From Anisodus tanguticus (taxonomy: Eukaryota; Streptophyta; Magnoliopsida; Solanales; Solanaceae), in NCBI GenBank assembly GCA_034509755.1, contig CM067559.1:39266032-39330031 (forward strand): 64,000 nucleotides of DNA. Direction: 5' to 3'. Positions 46,885 to 59,730 of this stretch are shown here, piece after piece. Below the pieces are notes generated by a model. That model saw nothing but the letters and a program-made list of their open reading frames with translations, ran no database searches and was not told where the DNA came from. How positions within the stretch are numbered: the first letter of the stretch is position 1; every line of letters begins with the position of its first letter. A program made the position numbers and the translations under genes.

Positions 46885-49800
46885 ATGTTGATGAAAGAGA
46901 GTGAAAAGATGGATCTTGAAGTGAGTCTTATTGATTTCTCATCAGAAAATGATAATCTTATTGGAAATTCATCTTCCCCACTACCTTCTTGGGGTCTTGA
47001 AGAATACCCATATTCAGGTTCTTGTCATTCAAACCTTTTTTTTCTGGGAAATTGGTTAATTTTGGTTCTTGGTTTTGTCCAAGACCTAATTTTTACTATC
47101 TGAATCTTGATTTAGTCTTGAAACTGTCGATAAGATCTGTGAAAAATGGAATTATCTTGTACCCTTTGTCTGTTTAATGTATATGAATGCAATACTCTAC
47201 TTTATTTCTACTTTCTGATTCTTTATTTTTAGTATGTGAACTGTTGACTGAAAAGATTAATTTTTTTTTCCTTAACAAGATCTGGAAAAAGATTGAGTTT
47301 TTCTCACACCCTTTTGGCTGTATAATGTGATTTCATTTGAAAGAAATTGAAGGAATGAATGAGCTGATAGAAAAAGTGACTAAGTAGGTTGAGGCTGATA
47401 TACATTTTCTTGGGGTTTATTTATTTGGGATTGCATGCATGTTTATTCCTTGAACTTCTGAGCCGAGGGTGGGGGTGGGGGTGGGGGTGGGGGTGGGGGT
47501 ACTTAAGACAGATTTAGACATGCTTTTTTTGAGATTTTCATAGTAGTTTTGTTGATTGATGGCCCATGAATTATAAAGAGCTCTCATATTGCTATTTCTT
47601 TATTGTATTTGGTATGTCTCTGAAATATAATCACTTACTTTGGAACTGGACCTGACCAGCTCATTTAACTCAGAAATAAAAGAATGCTGAACTTTTGTGA
47701 AGCAACAAGTGGAAATTCCCTGAGGGGAAATCCTTACATTCGATACCGAGGACAGGAATATCCCAACCCTGATATAGTTATAGTTGAACTCTGTAACCGA
47801 AAGAACTTCAAGAATAGCTAGTGTTATTGCTTCCTGATGGAGATTTAGAGTAGCTAAACTTTCTCGTCTATAAAACCTCAAAGAGTCATCTTTTCAGTCT
47901 CCTCCTTGGTTTTTACGATAATTTATTAGAGCTAGAAAACCCTTTTTTTCTTATGCTGCTGAATTCAGTCAGTGGTACTAAGCCACATCTGCATTTGCGA
48001 CATGGTACATCCTGTGTAAATTATTTTTGTTTTACTGTTGTTTGGCAATCAGACTGAGGCTAGAATCTTGGTGTTTTCAGGAGCTACTAATATTCAAGAG
48101 GAAATGGACATGGCTTGTAAAGGTAACAATGATGAGCAGTTCCCTCAGCTGCATGAGTCAAAGGAACCTGAAAAAGCCAGAAGAAAAGGAAAGGTCAATT
48201 TACGCAAAAGTTTAGCTTGGGATAGTGCTTTCTTTACAGATGCAGGTAGCTTTTGGCTATAGTTTCTATTAAGGGGGACTTATTTATCTATTTAATCCTT
48301 TATTGCAAAGTCAAGCTTACAAATAACATTTTCAGGTGTGATTGATGCCGAGGAGTTGTCCAGCATGATTAAGGGAGGTGATAAACAATCTTTACCTATG
48401 ATTGAGGAAGATGTGCGACAATCTTTTGATTCGATCTCCACGTTGGAAAGTGATAATTTGACACTAGAACATATTGAAGCTGAGTTATTTGGAGATATAA
48501 GAGCTTCAATCCAGAAGGTGACCATTCCAAGTAGTGGGGATGTATCTGCAAAGACAGATAATGGATCTAATTCTTGTAAGTTAATAGGATACTAGTTGTT
48601 TTAAATAGGCCAAGTTTAAGGAACTGCTGTCATTATGCATATTACATCTAGAAAAAAGTACCTTAGTGTGGCATTTCCCTTCATTTTTGTGATTCTCCTG
48701 TTTCCATCATGCACTCTCTCTCTCTCCCCCCCCCCCCCCCCCCACTTTCCTCGTCTTTTCAGTGCTAACCATGAAATTGTGAATCTATGCGACTTTACTG
48801 CAATTTTTTGTAAAAGCATAACCTCAGTAAGAAATTCATCTTTGCCATATTACCAGCATGCATCTCTGCAGTGCATTGCATCTAAAGGGCATTAATTGGA
48901 TTCTTCAGCAGTCAATGATCATCTACTGGTATCTTGCATCCTAATCTATTCTTTCAAAGAAGCATCCTACTTGCCAAGTTCACCTCAGTCACAACATCTA
49001 CTTTGAGTTGACATGGGATGTCTATGGTTGGATGATCTCACAACCTTAACAACTTTTTGTCCAGCTACCACTTCACAGAACCACTTATCCCATAGAATAT
49101 ACACTAGTGATAGACCCCTGCCACGTTTATGAGCTTGCCATTCTGGAAAAGTCTATTAGCTAGTACTATTTGTGGAATAAGTCTTTGTATGTAGGTAGGA
49201 TATTAAAGGTTTAATGGGACAAATGAGTACTTTGTTTTCAGGACCACAGAGGCATAGATGTACAAGGACTTACTGAGATGGGGAGTAGGTTTAGAAGGAG
49301 AGCTTTAGGCTTAGCTTCTTAGAAGGAGATAAACAGGCCGCCATGCAAGTTGGAGTGTAAACTTGTTTGATGTGTAAAAGATTTCGATTATAAACTTATT
49401 TATTCTCATGAAGCTGTAATGTACGTTATTGTTAATTTTTTTATTTATTCAAACGGATTGTGCATGTAGGTTGAAAAAACGGAAGTACAAGAATTTGTAG
49501 GATGTTTAGTCATGCAACTCAGAGGACACTATAGAAATAGTTAAAAATGTGTGCAGTGTTTGTTTCCCATCTCAATGTCGTCCTTTTGTTCAATTTAAAT
49601 CTTCCCATTTTTTTCTCACTGGGACTGGAGGGGTGCCATGTTGCTCGGACTCTTCAAAAGTGTCGTCGGGTGTGTCAGATCCTCCAAAAGTAGTGCATTT
49701 TGGAGGATCCGACACGGGTGCTTCAGCATTTTCGAGAGTCCGAGCAACATAGGAGCGGTGCATGTATTTGGGAGGGGGAGTGGGAGGGGGAGGGGGAGTG

Positions 49801-52800
49801 GGAGAAGGGTTACTTCTGTAGGGTTAGATTTCTTTTGAAGTGAAGTTACAATCATTCATAAAGATATGCATATTTCTCACATGTTATTCCAGTCTAATGT
49901 TAAACTTTTCACAGCTGCAAAGAAAGTGGATCTTGCTTCAAAAGATAGGGTAAGTTTAATTTTGTAGAGATGACATCTGAAAATTTTAGTCACTTTTCTA
50001 TAGTTCTCAACAAGTACCGTCTATATTCTCAAATGGCAGATAAAGCCAAAACTTGCTTCAAAAAGAATCATTGGAGCACAAACTGGGATACCAAGAAGTC
50101 AGCCAAAGCAAATTACAGGAACACAAAGATTGGGTAAAGGGTTGAACCAGGATAGGGCACAAGTCACACAGGCATGCAATTTGTCTTTGAAGTTTCATTT
50201 CTTTTACCTATATGCTCTCTGCAGTTTCCCATATCTTCATTTCTATAGCCAGTTAAAAGAAATACCTTATATTTACAGAAAATATTATCACTCATCTTTA
50301 AATTTCCCTTTCTTGAATCTGCTAGCCGTAAGCTTTAAGTATCTTTCTCTCATTTGTTTGATCAGCTAGAGCACTGGGACTTTTGATATTTTACTGACAT
50401 TGTTTTATGTTGTTTAATGAAGTCAATCAGTAGAACTACAAGTGGAGAATCACTAAGGCCTCCAAAAATTAGCACAAAGTTACAACCTGTTTCTGCATCC
50501 AAAAGGGCTTCTTTGGATATCACACGAGTCAAAACAGATAATGACAGCACGAAAACTAGTTCAGGTAAGTGGTATAAGAATTTGTAAAATTGAGATTAAT
50601 TTCTTCAGTAAAGGATGAGTAAAAGCTGTCTCCGGTTCATAAAAAGTGCTTATCTAGGTTGTGTATCCTTTGTATGTATGGCTTGTAATAATTTCTTTAA
50701 CATCTTTTCCGACCTTGATAGTCTTAGTGGGAAATTGCAGCTTCTGTTAGAGGGACTCAGGCAGCAAAAGCGTCCACCTCAAATAAAGCTAGTAGGGTGT
50801 TGCCCAAACCTACTATGTCAATGAAGCCATCTTCTGTGGGATCTTCACCTGCAATGAAGGTGTTGCCCAAACCTACTATGTCAATGAAGCCATCTTTTGT
50901 GGGATCTTCACCTGCAATGAAAATACATGCAACAAGATCTTCAAGTGATAGCTCCGGAAGTACTTCATCTGACAAGACAGCTAAATCTTCAATTCCCGTA
51001 GCGAGGAGAAAGGTTGATAGCAAACCTATTGCTCAACCTTCTGCAAGTGCAAAACTCAAAACCCTTTCAAAAGTTGCATTGAAGAGTAAACTACCATCTG
51101 GGAATTCTGCTGTCTCGGCTTATCTGATGTCTTCTAAGATCAACTCGAGCATATCACCTGCTAGTTCTATTAGCGACTGGTCTTCAATATCATCATCTTC
51201 TGCTACCATCAACCAAAGGTCAAACAAGTTAAGGACTAGCTTTGACACTAGCTCCTGCAGATCATTTGATAGTGACACCTCAACTTTGGATCTGAAGAAT
51301 CATTTAAGTGGTCAAACATCAGATAAGCCCGAAATTAGGGGAACAACTTTACCTAGAGAAAGTTTAAAGCAAGCAGGCACAGTTTCTCGTCCAGCCTCTA
51401 TGATGAAACCATCAGGATTGCGCATGCCATCCCCAAAGATGGGTTACTTTGACGGGGTCAGTTTAGTCTTCTACTTATATGGATTTTCATGTCCTTCGAT
51501 TAGAAATAGTTGATATGATGACAGCATCTAGTATAATGATGGTAAGATCATTACCAAGTGGAAAGAATATAGGTGTATTTAAGTCTTGATTTTCTTTGTT
51601 AGAAAAAAAAATGATTACCAAGTGGAGAACTGTCATGTCTTAACAGCTTCACAAAACTATCTTACGTCAACTGTAATAGTCTTTGAATTCCTGAATCTGT
51701 GTAAGCTATAAATAAGTCAAAATTGATTTTCATGCAGGTGAAGGCAGTCCGCACTCCTAATGGTACTCAGTCCAGTTCGTCTGCTGCACTGCCCAAGACC
51801 GAAGCTATCATCTGTAGTCCGAAAGGAAACTCAAATAGCAAAGCTAAGAGTGTAAAAGTTCCACTTAGGGCAACCAGAAAGCCTGAAACTCTGAAGCACG
51901 TCTCTCCTGTATCTTCTTCAGACAAGTCAAATGTTTCAGATAATCGTGCTGGTGCTGCACTGCCCAAAACTGAAGCTACCATCTGTAGCCCAAAAGGAAA
52001 CTCAATTACGAAAGCTAAGAGTGTAAGAATTCCTCTCAGGGCAAATAGAAAGCCTGAAACTCTGAAGCACCTCTCTCCTGTATCTTCTTCAGACAAGTCA
52101 AATGTTTCAGATAATCACTCTGGTGCTCCAAGTGATATTACTCTTATTTCTGAGTTTTCTCTTGAAGTTCATCATGAAATAAGTGGAGCAGATACTTCGA
52201 AAAATGTGGATGTTGTGGTTGAAGAATCTGATCCATTTGAACTAGTTCAAAGTGCTGGTTTGGTTGCTTCTAAGAGTGAAAACCAAGGCATAGCAAGTGC
52301 TTTGAACAATGAGGAAGTTGTGGCTGAAGGACCTGATACAGTTGAACATGTTGCAGATAATGGTTTGGTCGCAATTAAAAGTGAAAACCAAATTATAGCA
52401 AACACTTTGAACAATGAGGAGGTTGTGGCGGAAGGACCTGACACAGTTGAACACATAGCAGGTGATGGTTTGGTTGCAAATAAGAGTGAAAACGAAGTCA
52501 TTGTGAACAATGATACAGTCCGAATTAAGAGTGAAAGCCAAAGCTTATTGAACAATAAGGAAGTTGTAGCTGAAGGACCTGATGCAGTTGAACACATTGT
52601 AGGTAATGGTTTGGTTGCCATAGAGAGTGAAAACCAAGTCATTGTGAACAACAATACAAATGTGATTAAGGGAGAAAACCAAAGGATAGAAAAAGTTGTG
52701 GCTGATGAACCTGGTGCAGTTGAACACGTTGCAGGTGATGTTTTGGTTGCAAATAAGAGTGAAAGCGAAGTCATTGTGAACAATGATACAAATGTGATTA

Positions 52801-53882
52801 AGAGTGAAAATCAAAGAATAGAGGAAGTTGTGGCCGATGAAGCTGACACAGTTGAATACGTTGCAGGTGATGGTTCAGTTGCAATTGAGAGTGAAAACCA
52901 AAGAATAGAGGAAGTTGCGGCCGATGAACCTGACACAGTTGACCACGTTGCAGGTGATGGTTTGGTTGCAATTAAGAGTGAAAACCGAGTCATTTTGAAC
53001 AATGATACAAATGTGATTAAGAGTGAAAACCAAAGAATAGAGGAACTCGTGGCCGATGAACTTGACGCAGTTGAATTCGTCGCAGGTGATTGTTTGGTTG
53101 CAATTAAGAGTGAAAACCAAGTTATTGTGAACAATGATCTGAATGTGATTCAGAGTGAAACCCAAAGAATAGAGGAAGTTGTGGCCGGTGAATCTGACGC
53201 AGTTGAACACGCTGCAGGTGATGGTTTGGTTGTGATTAAGAGTGAAAATCAGAGTATTTTGAACAATGATATGGTTGCTGGTTTGGATACTATCAAGAAT
53301 ATTGACATCAGGACTGCTGAGGTTACTATTAGTGAAAACATTAGACAGTGTCAAACAGAGGATGGAGATGGAGTAGGTGTTCAGTGCAATGATAATTATA
53401 ATTTGGACGTGCCTAGCCAAATGAATGAGATGAACCTGGAGGATAATGTAAATGGTGACTTCAAAATTACCAAGATTGATCATGTTGAGAGAGAATATGA
53501 CTCAACTTTCATGGGTGATGAAACAATGCCACAGTGCCAAACAGGGAATGAAGGTAGAGTAGACGTCAAGGATGATTTGGTTACTCTCGAGGAAACAAAT
53601 GCAGAGATAAATGTGTGTGCAAATCATGCGGTCCAACTAAACAGTCATGTAGAAGAAGTCAGCACAACCCCATTTTCCAATAAGGTCGAATCTTTAATGA
53701 ATAGATTGGCCTATTTGTCACTAAATACTCCTGCGACAGCAATTGGAAGGATGCCCTTTGCTGTCAAGAATTCTTCCGGTGATTGTCTTGATTTTTGTGT
53801 AGGAGCTGGCCAGATAGTTGGGAAGACTGATTTAGATTTTCCTTCTGTGGAAATTGATTATAAAGAAAACAACAATTTATGA
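46885..53882 (+). CDS. large low-complexity plant protein, SLAWDSAFFTDAG family
   Basis: Likely exons: 46885-about 47017, 48053-48245, 48336-48575, 49915-49949, 50040-50162, 50423-50564, 50741-51456, 51738-53882; from 48053 on all phases agree. The first junction does not keep frame, so a small exon may be missing (a candidate lies near 47970). The total is about 1240 aa. The hallmark is the conserved block RKSLAWDSAFFTDAG followed by DAEELSSMI at the exon 2/3 junction, shared by a family of plant Ser/Pro/Lys-rich proteins. I recall suggestions of microtubule association for such proteins but cannot confirm a name. The middle is basic and Ser-rich. The last exon encodes tandem repeats and an acidic tail. 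No enzymatic domain is visible. Confidence 0.75.
47466..47500 (+). repeat. (GGGGGT)n G-rich repeat in intron 1
   Basis: Five to six GGGGGT units in a row on the coding strand of the host gene's first intron; the tract can form a G-quadruplex in DNA or pre-mRNA. Confidence 0.85.
48713..48744. repeat. CT repeat followed by poly-C run
   Basis: A CTCTCTCTCT stretch runs into about 18 cytosines in an intron of the SLAWDSAFFTDAG-family gene. Such runs are unstable and error-prone in assembly. Confidence 0.8.
49638..49750. mobile_element. 113-bp palindromic MITE-like element in intron
   Basis: The ends ATGTTGCTCGGACTCTTC and, inverted at the right, GAGAGTCCGAGCAACAT are complementary. A second inverted pair lies inside (CAGATCCTCCAAAAGTAGTG against CATTTTGGAGGATCCGACAC). 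The whole unit would fold into a hairpin. It is a small foldback type that I associate with Solanaceae genomes. Confidence 0.75.
49778..49806. repeat. GGGGGAGTGGGAG purine repeat
   Basis: Alternating GGGAGGGGGAG units next to the palindromic element, in the same intron. Confidence 0.7.
50797..50922 (+). repeat. 63-bp coding tandem repeat, two copies
   Basis: Two adjacent copies (50797-50859, 50860-50922) encode VLPKPTMSMKPS plus VGSSPAMK and differ at one residue (S/F). The length is a multiple of three, so the frame is kept. Confidence 0.92.
51783..52124 (+). repeat. 171-bp coding tandem repeat, two copies
   Basis: Two adjacent 57-residue units each contain LPKTEA, ICSPKGNS, RKPETLKH and SPVSSSDKSNVSDN with few differences. 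They are basic and Ser-rich. Confidence 0.92.
52300..53275 (+). repeat. coding minisatellite, eight or so imperfect units
   Basis: Units of about 29-48 residues follow the pattern EEVVA(E/D)xPDxVEHVAGDGLVA, then IKSENQVIVNNDTNVIKSEN. Starts recur near 52310, 52418, 52557, 52697, 52822, 52910, 53040 and 53172. All lengths are multiples of three and some units are internally shortened. The encoded tract is acidic and probably disordered or coiled. The unit number is likely to vary between alleles. Confidence 0.9.
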
Positions 53883-55649
53883 AGATAGCCAAGCATTTTT
53901 CTTTACAAGGTAAAATATGTGTTTCTATTCTGATATTATGTAAAATAGTCTTAGAATTGCATTTTTATCATGAAAATATATTTTTCATTCTCCCAAATGT
54001 AGTGCAACTTTTCTGAAAACCTGAATCTTTTAACCTGTTTTGCTTCTTATAAGATGTGTTAATTGTGCATGAACTTTGATGTTCAGATGTTGTTAGTTGT
54101 TCAAGAACAAGGTTAGTTTCGGCAGGAGGCAAAGGCATCACGATTTATAGCGCGTGTGGAAGGGTTTATCTGATGCATGATTGTTTCGCGTTGAGCTAAA
54201 AGATCAAGGTTTTTGAGAACATGCCTGACCAAGTACTGATTTATGTATTTACATGAATGTAAAACCTTGAAGTCTTTCTATGTAAGATTCAAGTCAACCT
54301 CACTAGATGCAATTGTCTCAGCTTTATAATTTGTTTTTGTTGAGGTTTTTCATTATCCACTTCAAAAGGAGAAGCTAGAATGCCATTCATTTTGCAATAA
54401 GGAACTTTTCCACATAGAGGTTTCAGCTACTTAAAGCGAGAGTGCATCAAAAAATTCTAGAAGAGTGCTCGGCCTAGCATTCCTTACTCTAAATAAAATT
54501 TCTATAAGTAAGCTCATCTTTTGCTACTCTCACTAGCAATGTCTACAGAATGCGTTGTTTTCTAATTGTAGTTGGCCGAAGTTTTTGCATGTATTGCCTG
54601 TCAAATCGCACTGGTCTTTAATTTTTGCCTCTCATATCTGTGATCGACCTACTTCGCTCGACATAAGTTTCGTAATATTTTTATTCTCGGAAATTAAACT
54701 TTACCTGGCTCGGCTATTTGTGTTGGAATTAAGTTATGCGTCATAAGTTGTGTAGTATTTTTAGATTATGCCAAGTGTTGAAAGTTTTACCATGTCCGGT
54801 ATAACTTGTAGGATGTTATGATATATATGTCTAACTAAATATAATCTTTGTGGAGTAAAATCTAGACTTATACTGCGCCAAAAGTGTGAAAGGACAAAAT
54901 TAAAAACCATAAATTTAAGGGTCAAAAATTAAATACCACCTCAAAATAGGGTCATTTGTGCGAGAGATAAATTAATACTCCCTCAGTCCCAAATTTCTAT
55001 TTAGTCTGTTAAAAAAAATGATACATTTTTGTATTTAGAAATAATTTAACTTCAAAACTTCCCTTTTTACAGCTTCTATACCTTTCAAGGTATTGTAAAC
55101 AACCTCTCTACCTCCCAAGGTAAGGGTATGTTGTTTGTTATTACCGGTTTTGGTTACTCATGGTTAGCTCTAAAATGTGTGGTATAACAAGTCACCTTTT
55201 TGAAGCTATAATGTGCTCCATTAATATTAAATAATTTCAGCAAACGACTACCATTTAATAATATTATCATTTTTAATATATATTTTCCAAAAAGTATTTG
55301 CCAGTTCAGTTAGCAGCCAAGGATTTAGATAAATCTTGCTACGCATTGAACAAGACTAACTTGCACAAAGTATTTATTTTCTTCTAACAATTCGATACCA
55401 TTTAGATACCTCTACACCAAATCACCAACCCATTTTACCAAGTTGAATTGCTGATCAGAATGCATACAGGAAAAACACACAGAATCAACTAGAGACCACA
55501 TTTTTGTTGGAAGACACATAACATTAATGAACCAAAATTCCAGTACTGTTTAATTAATCGTACTAGTTAATATTGTAGCAACTCAAATACAGTAAATCCA
55601 TTGCACGCTCGACGGTATCTTTGGCAAAAAAAAAAAGAAAGAGGTAAAA
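53883..55649. other. 3' UTR and spacer between convergent genes
   Basis: The first few hundred bases are probable 3' UTR. A TACTCCCTCAGTCCC stretch near 54977 looks like a Stowaway-type end, and 55085-55135 holds a SINE-like fragment (CTCTCTACCTCCCAAGGTAAG). No gene is seen. Confidence 0.45.
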
Positions 55650-57796
<2,147 letters not shown>

Positions 57797-57844
57797 GATT
57801 GCTGAGTGAAGAGAACTCCGATTTGAGAGGTAATAGCCGCCTAA

Positions 57845-57970
57845 TAAAAAACCCTAACCTAAAGAAAAGTTATTTGCAGGGGCCTGAGAGCTATATATAT
57901 ACTTGTATAGAAAGAGGGCTACATTTGGGCTGCTAAAATTCTATGGATCATATATTTAGGCCCAAAGGAG
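57845..57970 (-). promoter_or_regulatory. RPS23 promoter: telo-box, TATA and site II elements
   Basis: Upstream of the RPS23 start there is a telo-box (AAACCCTAA, 57849-57857), a TATATATATA stretch (57892-57901), and two site II-type motifs (TGGGCT at 57926-57931 and GGCCCA at 57959-57964). Telo-box plus site II is the known signature of plant ribosomal-protein promoters, bound by TCP-type factors and linked to growth-dependent expression. Confidence 0.75.
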
Positions 57971-59011
57971 TTAGTTCTAAAAGCAGAGGAGTCATTGCAC
58001 TTTCTGATCCTATTTTTTACTGGTCTTTAATTTTTGTCCCTTAACGCGGCATAAGTTCAGGATCTGATACAAGTTATGCCAGATCCGTAAAGAACTTACG
58101 TCCAAAAGACATAAGTTTCATTTGAAGGGAAAAAATTAAAGATCAGACCATTTGAAGGTCAAATCGTGCAATTTCTTGAAAGAGTAAAGTGATAAGTTAT
58201 CGGGGTTAAATTTCATAAATAGACACTTTCCAACCCCTCTAAGTAGGAGTGTGCGTTCATTAATCAATTAGGTATTTTTAAATTTCAGGTTCGATCATTC
58301 GATAATCGGTAATTGAAAGTAGATATCAAATACCAAACTGAAAAAGTTCGATTCCATAATTCGGTAATCGGTAAATCAAACTTCGATTTGGTATTCGGTA
58401 ATACCATAATGAAGTTGACATGCGTTTACAACCATAACAATATAACGGTGCATCCTTAAAAGGGAGTATGTGATGCTAAGCACATTTGCAGTACTAGGAT
58501 ACAAATTAATTCAGTTCCGGTAACTGAAACAATCAAAATGTCCATAAGACAAGCATTTGAGAGAATAACTTATTTAGCTAGTCAACTCTTCAAATAACCA
58601 CAAATCTTATACGTTATTATAATTAAACTGCCATTTGAATACCCCTCAAATGTCCTTGACTTTTAACAAATGATAAGCATCATATTGGAACTTCTAACAT
58701 ATAGACGAGAATAATAGTGCTAGTGAAACTCAGTTCCTTCGAGCATCACATTTCAAAGTCAGATATGTACCTCCATTCCAGTGTGTCATATAATTAGGAT
58801 TTAGGGATGGACCTTTAAATAATTCGGTATTCGGGAAATATCGAATATCAAACGATATTAGTATCTCATACCGAACTCGAATCCGAATTTCATATTTCTG
58901 AAAATTTACTCCAGAATACCCTGAATACCGAATTACCAAATGTCAAATTATCAAAATTTCCGGTTCGGTTCGGTAATTGAGGTTTCGGTTATTTATGTCC
59001 AGCTCTGCCTC
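57971..59011. other. spacer with low-complexity ATTCGGTA repeats
   Basis: Two stretches (58265-58410 and 58815-58990) are full of ATTCGGTA, TACCGAA and CGGTTCGG motifs, common degenerate repeats in plant genomes. No gene is seen. Confidence 0.5.
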
Positions 59012-59113
59012 TAAGGGTGTGTTTGCTATAAAAGAAAATATATGTGAAAAATATTTTTTGAAAAATAAGTTACTTATTTTCTAGTGTTTGGTAAGTAAGT
59101 GAAGAACTATTAT

Positions 59114-59268
59114 TATTAGCACGTGTATGTACAATATAATTACCATACGTCGTGTTGTATAAGTATGGTAGAATTGGATCATTATTATAGAAGGATTCAA
59201 CATTGTACACCTATATATATTTGTATTAATGAGAAAGGCTCCCCAAGAGAGATTAATACAATCTTACA
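59114..59268 (+). repeat. 5' LTR of the third copia element
   Basis: 155 bp, from TATTAGCACGTG to AATACAATCTTACA, directly followed by TGGTATCAG. The ends resemble those of the first copia element, so the two are related families. Confidence 0.88.
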
Positions 59269-59730
59269 TGGTATCAGAAGCCTAAACTCTATTTCGGACA
59301 ACCCCCTCTTTTCTTTTCTCGGAGCTTGGTCTGACAGCAACAAACCTGTCTTGTCTTTGCACGGGTCCTTGTCCTTTCCCTGCTCTGCGCAGAGCATCAC
59401 TGTTTCCCTGCCACTTTCTCTGTCAACTTTTCTCCTTCAGGAAACAATACACCAAGTGTGGTTGCTTTGTTTCTTTCTTCATCAAAACCGAGAACAAAAG
59501 TGGTTGATTTGTACAACTATTTTTTTCCCTCTCTAACTATCAGCTTTTCTCCTTTCCCAAAAAAAAAAAAATTTACACAATAGTTTGTACCCGATAATGA
59601 CTTCTCCCACACAGTCCAATTTTGGGCCTAATTTCCTGGAGCCTACCAGTCCGCTCCAGGCCTCTCCCAATTCAATTTGGGCCCGACTTTCGTAACATTG
59701 ACTCCACCATAGCCCAATAATGCGTGGTAC

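Noticed and set aside
48713..48744. Poly-C tract as a regulatory element
   Set aside because: A simple-sequence run in a long intron with no supporting context; it may also be length-inaccurate in the assembly.
52300..53275. Regularly spaced repeats considered as a CRISPR-like array
   Set aside because: The units are adjacent, imperfect, coding and of variable length, without unique spacers. The host is a plant nuclear genome.
52242..53483. Several long reverse-strand reading frames across the coding minisatellite
   Set aside because: The repeat units are multiples of three and lack stops in several frames, so open antisense frames recur by necessity. The products are repetitive and resemble no protein, while the forward frame continues spliced exons.
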